Source: Neckera pumila (taxonomy: Eukaryota > Streptophyta > Bryopsida > Hypnales > Neckeraceae). Taken from it: DNA of 64,000 nucleotides. This document shows, piece after piece, positions 48,336 to 61,300 of the stretch; position 1 is the stretch's first letter; each line of letters starts with the position of its first letter. The stretch spans positions 16,233,711 to 16,297,710 of the forward strand of contig OZ018413.1 of the NCBI GenBank assembly GCA_963969595.1, written 5' to 3'. The position numbers and the translations under genes were made by a program. The notes beneath the pieces were generated by a model. That model was given only the letters and a program-made list of their open reading frames with translations. It was not told the DNA's origin and did not search any database.

Positions 48336-51300
48336 AAATGCCTCCGCGCCTAAAGCTTCCTGACAACTTCAGGGTCAGATGCTTTGGCTCGAGCTGCAAC
48401 AGTAATGGGATAGGTAAGTATTTGCCAAACCCCAACGCTGTTGACAATCTGATGGTGATGGACGTTGGTAGATGCAAGGTCACAAACATTTTGAAGATGC
48501 GCCTCTCGCATTCCGTCTCCCGACCAGCCCCTTGAGATTTGCCTTCAGAAGCCACTGTTTTGTCCCCTGAACTTATTGATCCAGTGCATGAGTCATCCAC
48601 AAATGATGAGCACGGTGTTATGGCGGGGAAGAAGAAGAAACGTGCTGTCGCTTATGTTTCCCGTAAGAGAAAGAAGATTGCTCTGGGGACCATCACCCAG
48701 AGGTGGCAAGAAGTGTGGGCCTGCAGGTTTCCGTGGGCGGAGGAAGACTTCGATTCGAATGGCAATTTCATTGGTGTCATTTACGCAAGTTGCACCGCAA
48801 TGACGAGGAGGAGGAAAGTGATGGTCCCAAAGTTAGACAATCTCGAAAAGCATGAAGGCAAACGGACTTGTAGAGAAGACAATGTGCCACTTCCACACTT
48901 GAACAAGGGCAAGACTTTCATGAAGGCGGGCTGCAAGCATCTAAAGCTGTGCAAAATCTGGTCAGGCAGGAAGCATTGCGGTAGCGTTGCGGAGCAACTC
49001 ACAACGGGCTTGGACGGCAAATTCAAACGGAAGGGAGTACAGTTCTCTATTCTCTTTCAGATTCTTAGTTACAGTTGTTCCATGTGTGATTATGAGAGGT
49101 CACAGTTTTTGCTGAAACATTTGAAGGTAAAGAATTTGCCAAATAAGCATTGATATGAGAGTACAGGTTGGGAGATATTTGAGCATTTGCACGCTTCTAT
49201 TCTAACAGTGTTGAAGCAAATTGTGCGGTCTGCGAAGGTGATCTCAATTAGTGCCAACGAGGTGACTGCAATGGACACTACTTCATGGATCGGTGTCCAT
49301 GTTTATGCCATGCAGAGTTGGAAAAGAATGCCCCACTTGCTTCACTTGTCCTGTCTCAGCAACGGTGGCATGGCAGACAATCTAATGATTGTGATAATGC
49401 AGGCTTTTATTAACGAAGGAGGTCTTTCTCATGAACAAATTGCTTCTAAACTAGTTTGCTTCGGGGTTGATGGTGTGAGTACTTTTCAGGGGCCTAAATT
49501 GGGTGTGACAGCGCATATAAGAGAGAAATGGGCTCCCTTCTCGTTGGCAGCCACTTGTGTGAGCCACAGGCTCAATCTTGTCATGGAGACTCTCTCCAAG
49601 TACTTGGTGGTCTCTCAGCTTGAGGCACTGTTCCAATCCGTTTACTTGTATTTCTATCGCAGTAACAAGCGGCACATTGAGTTGGCTAAATTGGCAAATC
49701 TCATGGAAACTAAGGATAAGAAAATGCTTTGCAACATAGAGACACGGTGGATCTCGATGAAGAGCCCTGCGCAATGGATCATGGCAGAATACAGTACGCT
49801 TCTTGTGAAAATGGACATAGACATGACCGGGGGTCCTGGTCAGAAAGATAACACGGGTGCTAGTGATAACTTTGACCTGCTTTCTGATGTTGAAATGCTG
49901 CTGTCATTGGCGTGTTTCATTCCGTTGGTGAATACAGTGTACAATCTCATGGAGCTTTCTCAAAGCCATGACATTTTTGTATGCAATTTTATACAAGCTG
50001 TGAAAATTTGCTAGCATGAGTTAGCCCGACTGTTTATGGATACGACCATACCTTACAACAAGGAGGACTTTCCGAAGTACAATGACCTCATCAATCTTCA
50101 GAGTGATGACTTTCGTATGCAGTGGAAAGACTTGCCAGGTGACTCTGGTATATGCCATTTGCTCTTTGATTTGTTCGTGACTCAGGTCTATGCAAGGTGC
50201 CATGACAGAGAAACCGGGGAGCATATATTTGTCACGCAACAAGATGTCCATCACGTGTAGGACTCCATGGAATGGCAATTCTCAGGTATTGTTTTTTTGA
50301 TTGGCGTCCAATTTTTTTTTTGGCTTTGCAAGCTGGTTTATTTTTTGGTTTCCATTTTTTTCTTGGCCTTGCATGTATGTATAGCTCTTGTTCCCTAAGT
50401 TATTTGGCTTTGCTATTTCATTCATGATTACTAAGTCACTTAGGATTTTAATGTCTGAATTTTTTTTTAAATTTTTACGTGTTCAGTGTTCAGTGTTCAC
50501 TGTTCAATTCAGAAGCTTCGCTTAGGACGGGACTCCACCTTATGGTTTCTTTTGGTTTTCTTAAGCATTGCTTAGTCTTTTTGGTTTTTATCTACTGTCT
50601 TTGTACGTAGGTGTAGGGCGGTGTTTTGCAGGATCAGCTACTGTTCTCTGGACGTAACGGCATCGCCGAGTTTTGTTGGTCAATGTCCACGTTGCGTTTC
50701 ACGTCATGTAGTTTATTGTTATTCATGCATTGGTTTCTTCTGAACTTGCAAAAGTTGAGGGCGTTGATCTTCTTCTACAGACCATATCACTCATTTGTGA
50801 AATTGTGTGCTGCTTTGGCGGATATTGCACAATCCCTTAGCGATGAATTGGACTGTAAGTTCCCACAGCAAGAATTGCTCGATGCCTTTGGCATAATATT
50901 CCCCCCAGTATTGGAGGCAAGAGGGCGCCGATGCCAGCTTTGCCCACCACTTGATGGTTTTGAAAAGCTTCTACAGTCATGCACGAGCTGTTAATAATGG
51001 CCAACCTTTGTATGAAGGGGGCAATCCTCATATCGCATTTGAGATGTTGAATGCTGCCAATTTGGACTTGCAACAAGGTTTATTCAAGGTCACCATGAAG
51101 GGAAATTGTAAGGCAGCGTGTGGCCAACCTTTGGACGTCAGGCTAGTCATCAAGTTGTGGCGGAAACTTTCTCAATCCCGCCACTTGAATAAGCTGATTT
51201 CTGAATATTTCAAGGTGGCTAAGATTGGGTGTTGTATGGTACTGGGGTTTGTTGAGGATGAGCGTTGTTTTTCTACTTTGAAGTTCTTGAAATCCACACA

Positions 51301-51352
51301 TAGAAACAGATTGGGGAAGCACTTGCCCCTTGTGGTGCGCATGTTTGGCTAA
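48336..51352 (+). pseudogene. Decayed hAT-superfamily transposase
   Basis: Broken frames in order give a basic, BED-finger-like N-terminal part (48539-49150; FPWAEEDFDSNG, SCTAMTRRRKVMVPKLDNLE), the catalytic region 49187-50014 (SAKVISISANEVTAMDTTSW; LVCFGVDGVSTFQGPKLGVT; TCVSHRLNLVMETL; NIETRWISMKSPAQW), and 50951-51352 with DERCFSTLKFLKSTHRNRLG, the C-terminal hAT dimerisation motif. Stops and shifts interrupt it near 49150, 50012, 50258 and 50990. An Arg/Pro/Cys-containing frame at 48336-48535 may be its start. No terminal repeats or 8-bp duplication were found. Confidence 0.75.
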
Positions 51353-54300
51353 CAGTATTTTTCCCTTCAGAACTTTCCTTACAAGGAAGCTATTAGTTCA
51401 TGGAAAAGCGCTGTGAAGGTCAGCAGGCAAGGGGATCACTAAAGTAGACGGGGCATAGCAGTATTCTTTTTGTAGTGTCCTTGCCATTTTAATTTTCTTA
51501 GTTTTCATGAGGTTTTGCCAGCCTTGCTGCTCATGTTTCCTTGACTACATTCTGCTGCAACGGAGGCAAGTTCTGCTGCAACGGAGGCAAGTTCTGCTGC
51601 AACAAAGGTGGTGAACAGTGATCAAAACTATGGGCGTGTTCTGATGGGGTGGAGGTGGCTGCACAAGACAAATGAATGATGTTGTGGTTTTAGGAGATGG
51701 AGCAACGGCCTGCTACGACTATGGCGTGCTTAAGTGACTTTTTTGGAACTAATCTCTAATACTAATGTGGCTTGTTTGTTTGTGTGTAGAACATTGTTAT
51801 TGCGTTTGGGCAGTCTTGCCATATGGCAAGAAGAGTTTAACTTCCTTAACAATGACATAACTCAAATAATAAAGAATTGGATTGAAATAATTCAAATGAT
51901 TGTAAATTGGAAAGAATTAGAAATGAACACTAGCAATGGAGAAATCGCCAATCCAAAAAAAAAAAAAAAAAAAAATTCACCAATCTCTCACTGTTCTCTC
52001 CATGACTTAGCAAGTCCAGCAACTGTAAAATAAAAAAAATAGCCATGAATGCACTGCCCATTCGTTTGTAGAATCGCAACTTTTACAGTACCAAAAAAAA
52101 ATGGGGAGTAAAATTGCCCCTTTTTTCAACAACTTTAGGTGCCACATTTCACCAAAAAAAAATTAGGTCGCGGAAAAGGCAACCCTTTTGTACGGCCATA
52201 GCAGACCTTGCTAATCCCCAATTTCAGAACTGGGATCGTTAATAAGCATTCATAGAGATTATTCTTCCTATGGTATTTATAATACCAATGCAATTATCAC
52301 AATTTAACTGACAAGGTAGGGCTATTATGCTTACACATGTCATAGACTGCTTAACTACCCTATTTGGTGATTAATTTAGCCACCAAACAAATACAAATTT
52401 TGAAACGCCTTGAGTCACTGGTCACAATCAAATTTGATAGCTATACTAGCCTTAGTATCTACCTGATTTGGTGGTTAGGGCCTCTTATTGTTGTGTTCTG
52501 CATGTAATTAAATGCTACTCAGAGCATTAATTCAAAATTTTATAGTGAAGAACCTAGCTAATGGACCTATGCTTCAGTCTCACGTACTAATTAACTTTGT
52601 GATCTTGCACTCTTGGTCATTGAGTCAGGAGACAAGAGCTCATTTCTTGTAGAGCAAATACTTTCTGAATGGTCTCGTCATTTTAGAATTATTCATAAAG
52701 TCCCCCCAGTTTGGAGGGGACTTTTTCCAACAAATTTCCTTCAACGGAGGACCCCGCAGGCGACCATGACCCTGCAGGCAAAGTCCGGACAAAACTTCTT
52801 TTGGGTTGATTTGGGCGCAATAGAAAATTTGATACCCACTTTCGTATTGACTTTTTGCCCAAAATTTGCTTTTTCACAAAACTGTGGGATTTAAACCCTA
52901 GTTTTGGGTACTTTATAAATAATTCTATTGTCTAAATTTTCTTTTGCTGTTGAGACACTACCTGTAACTTAGTACTTGCTGGTAGTTCAAGCATTGTGAG
53001 TTCCTTTTTGTTCCCTGCTTAAGAGAAGATAGGAGGTTGTGACGACTATGGTTTCTACACAATCAAACTCAACTACTTAGGTTCTTTCAAAATGATTCTA
53101 TTGCATTTGGTTCATAGTAGGTCCTGTACTAGGATTAGCTTTGTTTTGCTGTCTAAGTCATTTTAGATGAAAACAATAACAAGTGACAAATGGTTGAAGA
53201 CACCTTGCATGCACACTAAAATATATTGATTGTTCGTTTTGGTATATGGGTGCAGGTGAGGCCTTTGTCCTCTTAAAATTACTTGGTACAAACAAACAAG
53301 GATTTGGTTCCTAAATTCTTTACTACCCTATTTGTAGAAAAAAAACTTGTATATTGAGATGGATGCTTGTGTTAAAATTCCAATGATTTTTTCTATTACA
53401 ATACACCAATGCTATGAGCCTTCTGTAAGCTAGTCTCTAATGACACTTACCAATTTGATGTTTGACATTTTGACTTATTGTTATTTTTCGTAATTGTTTT
53501 TTTCATTATTGTTGGATACCCCGTCTTACGGAACAATATAAGGATCTCATTTTATACATAACTATGTTTAAAATTGAATAGGACTAGCTATGCTGCCTAT
53601 TTTTGTTTTGCTGCATTTGAGTCTTTGGTAAAAGGAAAAAAATGGGACAAAAATTATGATGTATGTGAATAGATAAGTCTAGATCAATGCTCTTTTACAT
53701 AAAAAGAGGTGTTCCTAAAGGTGATTTTTAAGATTATAAAAAAAAAAAAATAATTAATAATTTTTTATTTGGAACTTTGGGTTTCTGCGCCACAGCCGCT
53801 GTAATTTTAGCTGGGCGGAAATAGGAGGAAAACGAATTTTTGAGCAAAAAATAAGTAAATTTCAGGGTACCTTGGAGGGCTGTGGAGCAGCCCTCTAAAG
53901 GCCTGAAATTTTCTCTAATGCATGGGATTAAACAATGTGATTCAATTGGTGAATGTAGAAAAATACTTGTTAGGTGTTTAATAAAGTGAGAAGCTTCACC
54001 CGTCGTGCATATTGTGTGACCACCCTCTAGTGTTAAGCTCTATCCTCCCTCCTTGCCATATCACCTAAGATATATTTGCAGGACAATGCTCTCATTATAC
54101 AATATTCAAGATAAAAACATCATGATTAGGACACAAATTAAAAAGTCTAACTATATAATTTTAACTTATTGTATCATAAATATAATAGTTAAACATCATG
54201 TTTCTATTTAGAAATTTAGAAATTTGGCTTTGTAACAAATATAGTGGTGTAATCATGATAACAAGGTAACAGACCCAAAAATCGCTCATCTAAGGGCTGG

Positions 54301-54542
54301 TCCACCTTTTTCATGTATTTACTTGGATGGAAATATTTTTAGCTCATTTTTTGGAAATAGAATAATAGATGAAGAATATAATACAAGTGGTTTCATATTT
54401 TTTGAAGCATGATGGTCTGAAAGTTTTGACTAATTTGCACTATAATGGAGGTATCCCATTATACTATCTGATTTCTCCAACCAGATTCAACTAAATTGGC
54501 AATTTCCTACTGCTGAAAATGAGATTCACAAGCGGTCTTCCT
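51353..54542. other. Spacer with small repeats
   Basis: A 21-bp unit GTTCTGCTGCAACGGAGGCAA is repeated about 2.5 times at 51549-51605. There is an A-run at about 51956-51975 and a small hairpin AAAGTCCCC..GGGGACTTT at 52700-52729. A single CATTAG-family end (CCTCTAAAGGCCTGAAATTT..CTAATG) is at 53891-53920, without a clear partner. No gene seen. Confidence 0.45.
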
Positions 54543-55100
54543 TTAACCCTTTAGGGCTGAGCATGCCAATTTTGGTCTTTTTAAATTGAATTTTGAGGAT
54601 TTAAATACTTTCCTAGCCTTAGTTGCCTGTGAGTTGTGAACGAGATGTGAGGGCACAGGAATTCCGCTTCCAATGAGCTATAGGCCATCAAATTTGGAGC
54701 AATAATGATTTGTCTATGGCAATTTGAAGTTGGAATTTCTAAAGTTTCAAAATGCATTGTGGAATATGTTTCTCTATCGAATTTATTTGTGTATAACTAA
54801 AAAGAGCATGCCAACTTCACCATAATGTTTATTATCATTTCCTCTATTTTCTATAAAGATGTCATGGTAAAGTGAGCTTTTTGGTAATTGCTATGATTTT
54901 TCAAAGATAGAAATTCTAAAAAATCTTATAAATATCATTTTTTTCCCAAAAAATATTCAAAAATTAGATCAGATAGAAGATATGCATGATTATTTGTGGA
55001 AAAATAATAACTTTCATTAAATTTTAAAATTTTAATATGCAAATTTGATTCCAAAGAATTCAAGAGGTTGCTTGGGGCTCCTTAGGACCTAAAGGGTTAA
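54543..55100. mobile_element. TTAA-flanked MITE, piggyBac-like (copy 5, short)
   Basis: TTAA at 54543-54546 and 55097-55100 flank CCCTTTAGG and CCTAAAGGG, so the ends are a perfect 13-bp inverted repeat including the target site. The left end continues GCTGAGCATGCC, like the CCCTGAACATGC of copy 2. 558 bp, non-coding. Confidence 0.85.
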
Positions 55101-55629
55101 TATCTGGGATTCGATATAGATTTAGGTTTAGTACAGTATACCATTTTTGCCAAGTTCCTGCAATTTCTTTTGAGGCTTTCGAGATCCCCACAATCAAATA
55201 TTCTGAACTCTGACTCAGGGTCCTCCTTAGCTTTGGAGCAGAGCAAGTAGGGTTCGTGAGAAGGCTAGAATGGTTGCTATGTAATGTAATCTGTCCTGCA
55301 TAGGGTTTAGTAATTCTCTTACAAACAGGGGTTCTTACAGATTGATATCATTTACCTACAGTTTTCGTAAGCATACTAGAGTATCTATATATACTTTGGA
55401 TGTAGCCTTCCATAGTTACCTCGTAGATTGCCAAGTTCATTGAAAATTTGGAACGTTGTTTGTTTTTCGCAGGCACGAGAATGAGGAGCTTGTAGCAGAC
55501 ATGGAAATCTCTGCCAAGAAAACCTGACTATCTTCGAGTAGCACACACATTGCGAGACAAGATGGATGGGCTGATCACTTCAGGAGCCACAGATCTCTAG
55601 ACTCACAGGAAATTTTGGTTAGATGTATC

Positions 55630-57057
55630 ACAAGAATTGGACCTTGTTCTAGCTAACATACATTCATGCTGCGAACATGAGCAGGTCTTGAACCTTGCCC
55701 TCTGGAGCACGCTACCACTAGAGCTTCTGCAACGCGTGTTTGCGAAGCTACCCTTCCCCAGCATCTGCCACCTCAAATTCCTTTCGAAGGAATGGCAGTT
55801 GAACTTGGAATCTTCCTCCTTGGAGTTCACCCTAGCATTGAAAGAGTCCTCTTCCAGGACATTGGCACGAGTCACTTGGGATGGAGATTCCAATTTTTGG
55901 CTGCATGTTTTGGATGAGAGAAACAATGAATGGCATAAATTACATGTCTTTAATGCCCGTGGCATTGCAAACCGCAGGTGCACTATTGCCTCATTTTTTT
56001 TCAAGTTACTTCAGACTTGAACTTTTGATCGCTATTGTTGGTAGAACATTCTAGTCTTTCCACTGGCATTTTTGGGTGACTTCAACATTTTCAGCTCATC
56101 TTAGTATTTTTTGAGGTAAATCCTTCACTCTTGCCTAATTGTCCCAGTCGGAAATTTTTTTGTGCAGATTGATAGTCTCATCGTCAGACTAGTGGGTGCG
56201 CAGGTGGTGGCACAAGAATGGCGCGGCGGATGTAGGGCTGGCATGTTATGTTCACAAGAACTTTGAAACAGGTTTGAATAATATATTGTGATCAATCCGA
56301 TGACTGGAGTCGTTAATCGACTCCCGAATTTGAGATTGTTGACGAATTTGGAGCTTACCATGATGCGGATCGTCGTGGACCGCAACACATTTTATTACAA
56401 AGTCGTTGTAGTGAAGCGTGCTCCGTCGGTGGAAGCCGAAGTATACAACTCTGAGGTCCAATAGTGGACCAAGCCGAAGCCATCACTGGGTCGCATTTTT
56501 GGCATTGCACACCATTGGAGTCGGTATAAAGGCTTTTGAATCGCAGACAAATCAGGTCCTTGCGCATATGACTACTGAGACGGAAGTACCATGACTTTGC
56601 AGAGGATGAGGAGAAGTGGTACGATGATTTTAGACAGTATCAAGAGAAATGGTTGGGGGAGAGGGTGATCTTATATACCCTCATGAATGACCATTTCTAT
56701 GTACTAAACTGGAAGAAAGAAGAGTTTGCAGCTTTTATCTCAGAGTACTATGTTCCAGAGAATGCAACATCATGGGTGAAGGTGGAAACGCACAGTTACC
56801 CACAGACATTTTGGTAGCCAAATGTGCCTGGGATGATTAGCAGGATTCATGCTTGCAATGGCTTTCTGTTTGTGTTTGTTATGCAGAGAGAGAGTGTACG
56901 GTTATTTGACCCCCACATGACGCTTGAGAATGGATGCATTTACGACTTGGCTACTTGTCAGTGGCGTGCACTTCCTCCGGGTCCTTGGGGGGGTACTATT
57001 CATTTGCAGTACTCTTTCTTGACAAATGTGATGTGTAAGTTTCACTTGAATATTTGA
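55630..57057 (+). pseudogene. F-box (kelch-type) protein pseudogene
   Basis: The frame at 55637-56020 carries an F-box: LWSTLPLELLQRVFAKLPFP followed by SICHLKFLSKEWQ. F-box proteins are substrate receptors of SCF ubiquitin ligases. Downstream pieces match the associated C-terminal region of this plant class: NPMTGVVNRLPNL, MMRIVVDRNTFYYKVVVVKR (about 56290-56410), EKWLGERVILYTLMNDHFYV, and CIYDLATCQWRALPPGPWGG near 57000. The frame has in-frame stops at 56462-56464 (TAG), before 56581 (TGA) and at 56815-56817 (TAG), and there is no in-frame ATG before the F-box. I therefore call it a pseudogene; an untraced first exon or recoded introns could rescue only part of it. Confidence 0.75.
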
Positions 57058-58604
57058 CCGTAACAGGTTGGAATTTGTAAGAACTTTCTGGTTTTTAGAG
57101 ATAATGTTGCTTTTTACATCTTGTAAAATTTGAATGAACTGTAATGCGGACTTTCATGCATCGTAAACTGGTAATTATGGATTAAGTGCGAATTGATGTC
57201 AAATGTTTTTTGTCCATGTGTCTCTTACAAATTAGGCCTCAGATTGTGAGTTTAGACTATGAATACAGTGAAATAGAATTTTCCCCAAGTTCAGAATGAT
57301 CAAGAAAATTCAAAATTTTGTGACCAGTAACTGATTTGAAACCACTTAGTACAACCATTGATGATTGAGTCTTAAACCTTCAAACCAGAAAAAATGGTCC
57401 AAGTCTTAAATCCATGGCTTTATCTCGGCTACCCATGTGTTGCGGTAGGAGCGGTACGCATGATCTCAACGCTTCAATGCACAATGCAAGCATTTGCTTC
57501 AGAAAGTTAGCATGTTTGGTAATTCAGCAGCAGCCACCCTTCGCCGATGGAATTTGTCGTAATCAGTTGCTATGTATCTGCTACTACAATACTCCACGCC
57601 TGTTTTATTCACAGTTTCTATACATGTTCACAACCGTTTTCAAGCTTACTGAACTTTCGCATGAAAGTCCTCAGTGACTGTTCATCTTCTCAAAACAAAG
57701 CGACTCGTCTGAAAGCAAAAATTAGTTGCAGTGACTTGTGTGAAAGCAAAAATTAGTTGCATCAAAGATGGCCTGCTAAGGTGGACTATGTGTGAAGTTC
57801 GTGCCTCGCAGAGGATTTGCAGATGTTACTTTGTACTAACTTACATGCTGCTCTTGCAAGATGCAATATGAATGTGCAAAGCAACAAAAAATTGCTTAGT
57901 TCACACCCATGTATGTTGGTCTGTAGAGGTAGGCAGCACAATTTTCTCAGACGCCCTTGTATGCACTGCCGTTCAATGAAGTTCTTCAATTCCCAGGTGT
58001 GTTCATCGAAGAGGCAGCAGGCAATGTCCTCGATTCAAAATTCAAAATGGACACACTCACTGGAAATTAAAGTCACAAGTGTGATTAAGTTTTGCCTTGC
58101 TACCTACACTTTTGGTCTCTTCACACATTACCGTACCATTGTAATAGTTCAAAATTATAAGACGTGCATCAATAATTATTCAAGCGCAGTGACGGAAGGA
58201 TACGTACAACTACTATAAAATCAACCGCAGCCCACGAACAAAATAACAAAATTTCATATTTTCTGTAACTTGATTGCAAACTCAACAGTGGGCAAAGGAA
58301 AATTTCAACATTTTCAGACACCTCTCACTTTCATCAGTCCCCATTTACCCAAAATATTCACGTAATATTTGGAGGAGGACTTTTCTATTTTCAAACTCAC
58401 AGATACAAGAATTACCACATACACAAATTTCCCTGATGCAATCCAAGAAGACTCCATAATTGTATTATCAAGTAACCCAATCTCGACTCAAATCAAAGCT
58501 GTAGCTTCAGCAACAAGTTGTAGCTTCAGCAAATTGCTCCAGCAACCTTCAACAACAACATCCACCAACAAGTAGACTACTTCCAGTAATCGTTGACGCA
58601 ATCA
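57058..58604. other. Spacer downstream of the F-box pseudogene
   Basis: Nothing identifiable. The 133-codon frame at 57817-58218 has a complementary frame on the other strand and no domain. Confidence 0.35.
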
Positions 58605-58800
58605 TATGAGAATGAGACAAAAGTATGGCACATGTGAAACTGTCGAAAATACGACAAGATTAAGCAAGGTGGAACACCGACTGTTTCAGTTGAAGACAAC
58701 ACAGAGAATGAGGAGCCGAGTGCACACTGAGGCAACCAATCCTAAAAGTTCCAAAAACCAATCCAAACCCTAAAAAGAACTCCCTAGCATTTGATTTAGT
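58605..58800. repeat. Diverged copy of the eL36 3' flank
   Basis: 58636-58800 aligns with 44401-44555 by eye: GAAACWGTCGAAA, GTGGAACAC, GAATGAGRAGYCGAG, CAACC.ATCCTAAAA, CCAAACCCTAAA.AGAA and AGCATT occur in the same order. No eL36 coding remnant is seen next to it. Confidence 0.55.
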
Positions 58801-60228
58801 ATTAGACCATTGGTTCTGAATGTCAAGTATTGTAAATGTCTATACGTTTGTCAAGAATTGTAATTAGTTAAGTTTAATATTTTTTACTACAACAATAAAC
58901 GTTTTTAATAACAAGGAAGTGGATTTGGATGACATCATTTGTAAGTATATTTATAAGGAGTGTCACTTGTGAAGTTATCTACAATATATAATATTGTTTA
59001 CTTTGTGACACCAAACATAGTTTTTAATGTGTTTAAGGATCTTTGTGCTATCCTTATGTATCCTACTAAAGAAGGGGGAAATTAGTGTCTAGAATATATT
59101 TTTTTTGTAGAAATTGGTACAATATAGTAATATTCAAACCTAATGTAATGCAAAATAGTGTGTCTTTGATAAATTACTATTACATGTGCTATTTGGACAA
59201 TAAGTGTAGTAACAAAAATCCTCTTAGTTATGGTCTTTAACCAAGAGTCAATGTTCACATTCATTAGTTACCTCTATTGGGGGCTCTAATACTGTAAATT
59301 GAACAAAGAAGGAGAGGATGATTTTCTAATGAATACAAATTTTCTTGTAAGGGGAAGGGGGCACATCAATATGACATTAGCCATAACAAGAAGTAACAAA
59401 CTAATAAGGCCCTTATTTCAAAGGTGACACCTTAGTTAATGACGAAGATTTTTGTTTCCTTCATCAAATGAGGTGATTGTGCTTAGGCTACAAATACCAA
59501 TAAGAATGGAACCATAGACCTCATATTTCTATCAAGTTCAATAAGTACGTACAATTCATTTTGGCTATCTTTTTGTAGTAATTTAAAGACATTTTAGTTT
59601 GTATCAATGTTGATCTAATAATTTTTTCTTTCTTCTCATTCCTATTTTTCCTTGTATATTACTAGTATTCTCTCCACTTAGTTTCTTTTTCCTCTTAGCA
59701 ATCACCTTCTAGTAGAATTTCAACAACAAGAATAGCAAAAGAATAGAGAAAACTTATAATCAAGAAAATATATTAAATTTATTTTTAAGTTTGAGTGACC
59801 TTCAATTGATAGTTAAAGTAGAAAAAGACTCTAAGACATGACCTTGTTTTAATTTTAGAATAATCTTTAGAATGGGATTATTTAGAAAAAAAAAATTAGG
59901 ATACTACATAATAAAAAATTTGTTATAATTTGTTCACTAAAATTTTCAATGGAATTTTTACTTATTGAAATCAAAATATAATAACTAAGAAAAAAATCCA
60001 CTTTTTGAAACAAAGTAGTAAGAAATGCTTTATTTGTCTTAAAAATGAACATTCATTCATCCAAAATGAAGTAATACTCTAAAGATTTTGTAATAATTCA
60101 ACGATTCATCTATTTTCAAAACTTAAAGAATAATATTTTCATCAATTATTCCTTCAAAAATAAATTGTATGAGTTTTGCAAAATAAAAACATGTTCAAAA
60201 AAATTCTCTACACACGCCTAAATAAATT
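58801..60228. other. AT-rich spacer
   Basis: No gene, RNA gene or clear repeat detected. Confidence 0.4.
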
Positions 60229-60763
60229 AAACCTGCCCATGGCAGGCAGACCACCTAATGCAGACATCTACAAAACCACCCATTTCAGTCTTACATCAAC
60301 TTATTTTAGATTTTTGTCAATAAATGAGATTATGACTTCATTAGGTTGGTTAGTGGCTAAAATCAATGCTTTGGGAGATGGCCATGGAATTATTAGTGAT
60401 TGTCATAAGACACTTACACCTTTCTAGTGTAAACATGTCATAGAAAGTTATTTTTTTATTCCTTCATGTCATGGCCATGTTAGGAAATCTTGTAGCCATG
60501 TTAGAAAATATGGTGACTGCTTTAGGTGGTTAGATGATCATTGTGGAAACACTTTTTACTGATTTGGGGTAGTCTACAGACTCTTTTAGACCAATTGGGC
60601 AGAATACTTTGGAAATTCATAACTAATTCATACTTTGTCCAAAAATTAAAATTTAAAATGCTTCCTTCATGTCTCACATTTGTCTTTGTATGGAAGAAAG
60701 TTTGATTCTTTTTCCTAATGGCAACAAACCAAATCACTCATTCTGCCTGTCATAGGCAGGTTT
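60229..60763. mobile_element. Element with self-palindromic terminal repeats
   Basis: AAACCTGCCCATGGCAGGCAG at the left and its inverted copy at 60742-60763 differ at about two bases. Each end is also an internal palindrome (CTGCCYATGRCAGG). TTAA lies just outside (60227-60230 and 60767-60770), but asymmetrically on the right. The internal frame at 60176-60427 is not recognised. Confidence 0.55.
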
Positions 60764-60779
60764 ACCTTAACTTATTTGT

Positions 60780-61300
60780 TCTTTTTGAAGATTTGTTAGA
60801 ATCTAGTGCTCCCCCCTGATTGGCTCCCCCGCCACAAGCCCTCTAGGAACTGGGAACTTGGTTCCCCACCAAATCGACGGCGGTCTGTTTCCCCAGCAGA
60901 TCGAACGCTCCACGGCACGCTTTCCCCATTGACGAGCACCTACTCAGATTTTGCCACCTTGCTTATCCTCCTCCCCTCACCAATTTTTTTTTTTTTTTTT
61001 TTCTCTCAACAACCCATCTGCTTGTAATTCCATCACAAATCCGCAGCTGGGTGCACCAAATCTGCATGAAATTTACGAATACATCTCTCCTTTGCTGACT
61101 GTGAACAATCCCCACAAACATTCCCACAACCCACAATCGAATGTACTATAAATTCGAAGATTTGTGTAGAATTGGAGCTTTATTTTAGATTGGGAGCTTT
61201 GTTTTTAGATTGGGAGCTTTTTTTTGTGAAGCATTGGAGTGGAATCCTGAGCTGGGGTTGCTAGGGAATGGATGTTTGAGGTGAAAAACGAGTTGCTGCA
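60780..61300 (+). promoter_or_regulatory. FLVA promoter and 5'UTR region
   Basis: Composition shifts to C-rich from about 60810. A T-run lies at about 60986-61001. A ~20-bp unit, ATTGGGAGCTTTGTTTTTAG, is repeated three times at about 61171-61225, 75-130 bp before the ATG, and is probably in the leader. Confidence 0.4.

Noticed and set aside
47821..48600. 259-codon minus-strand frame
   Set aside because: It lies antisense to the start of the hAT remnant, is Thr/Gln/Ser-rich and shows no domain.
53695..53920. Fourth CATTAG-family MITE
   Set aside because: Only the right terminal repeat is convincing; the left end and the 27-bp palindrome are missing.
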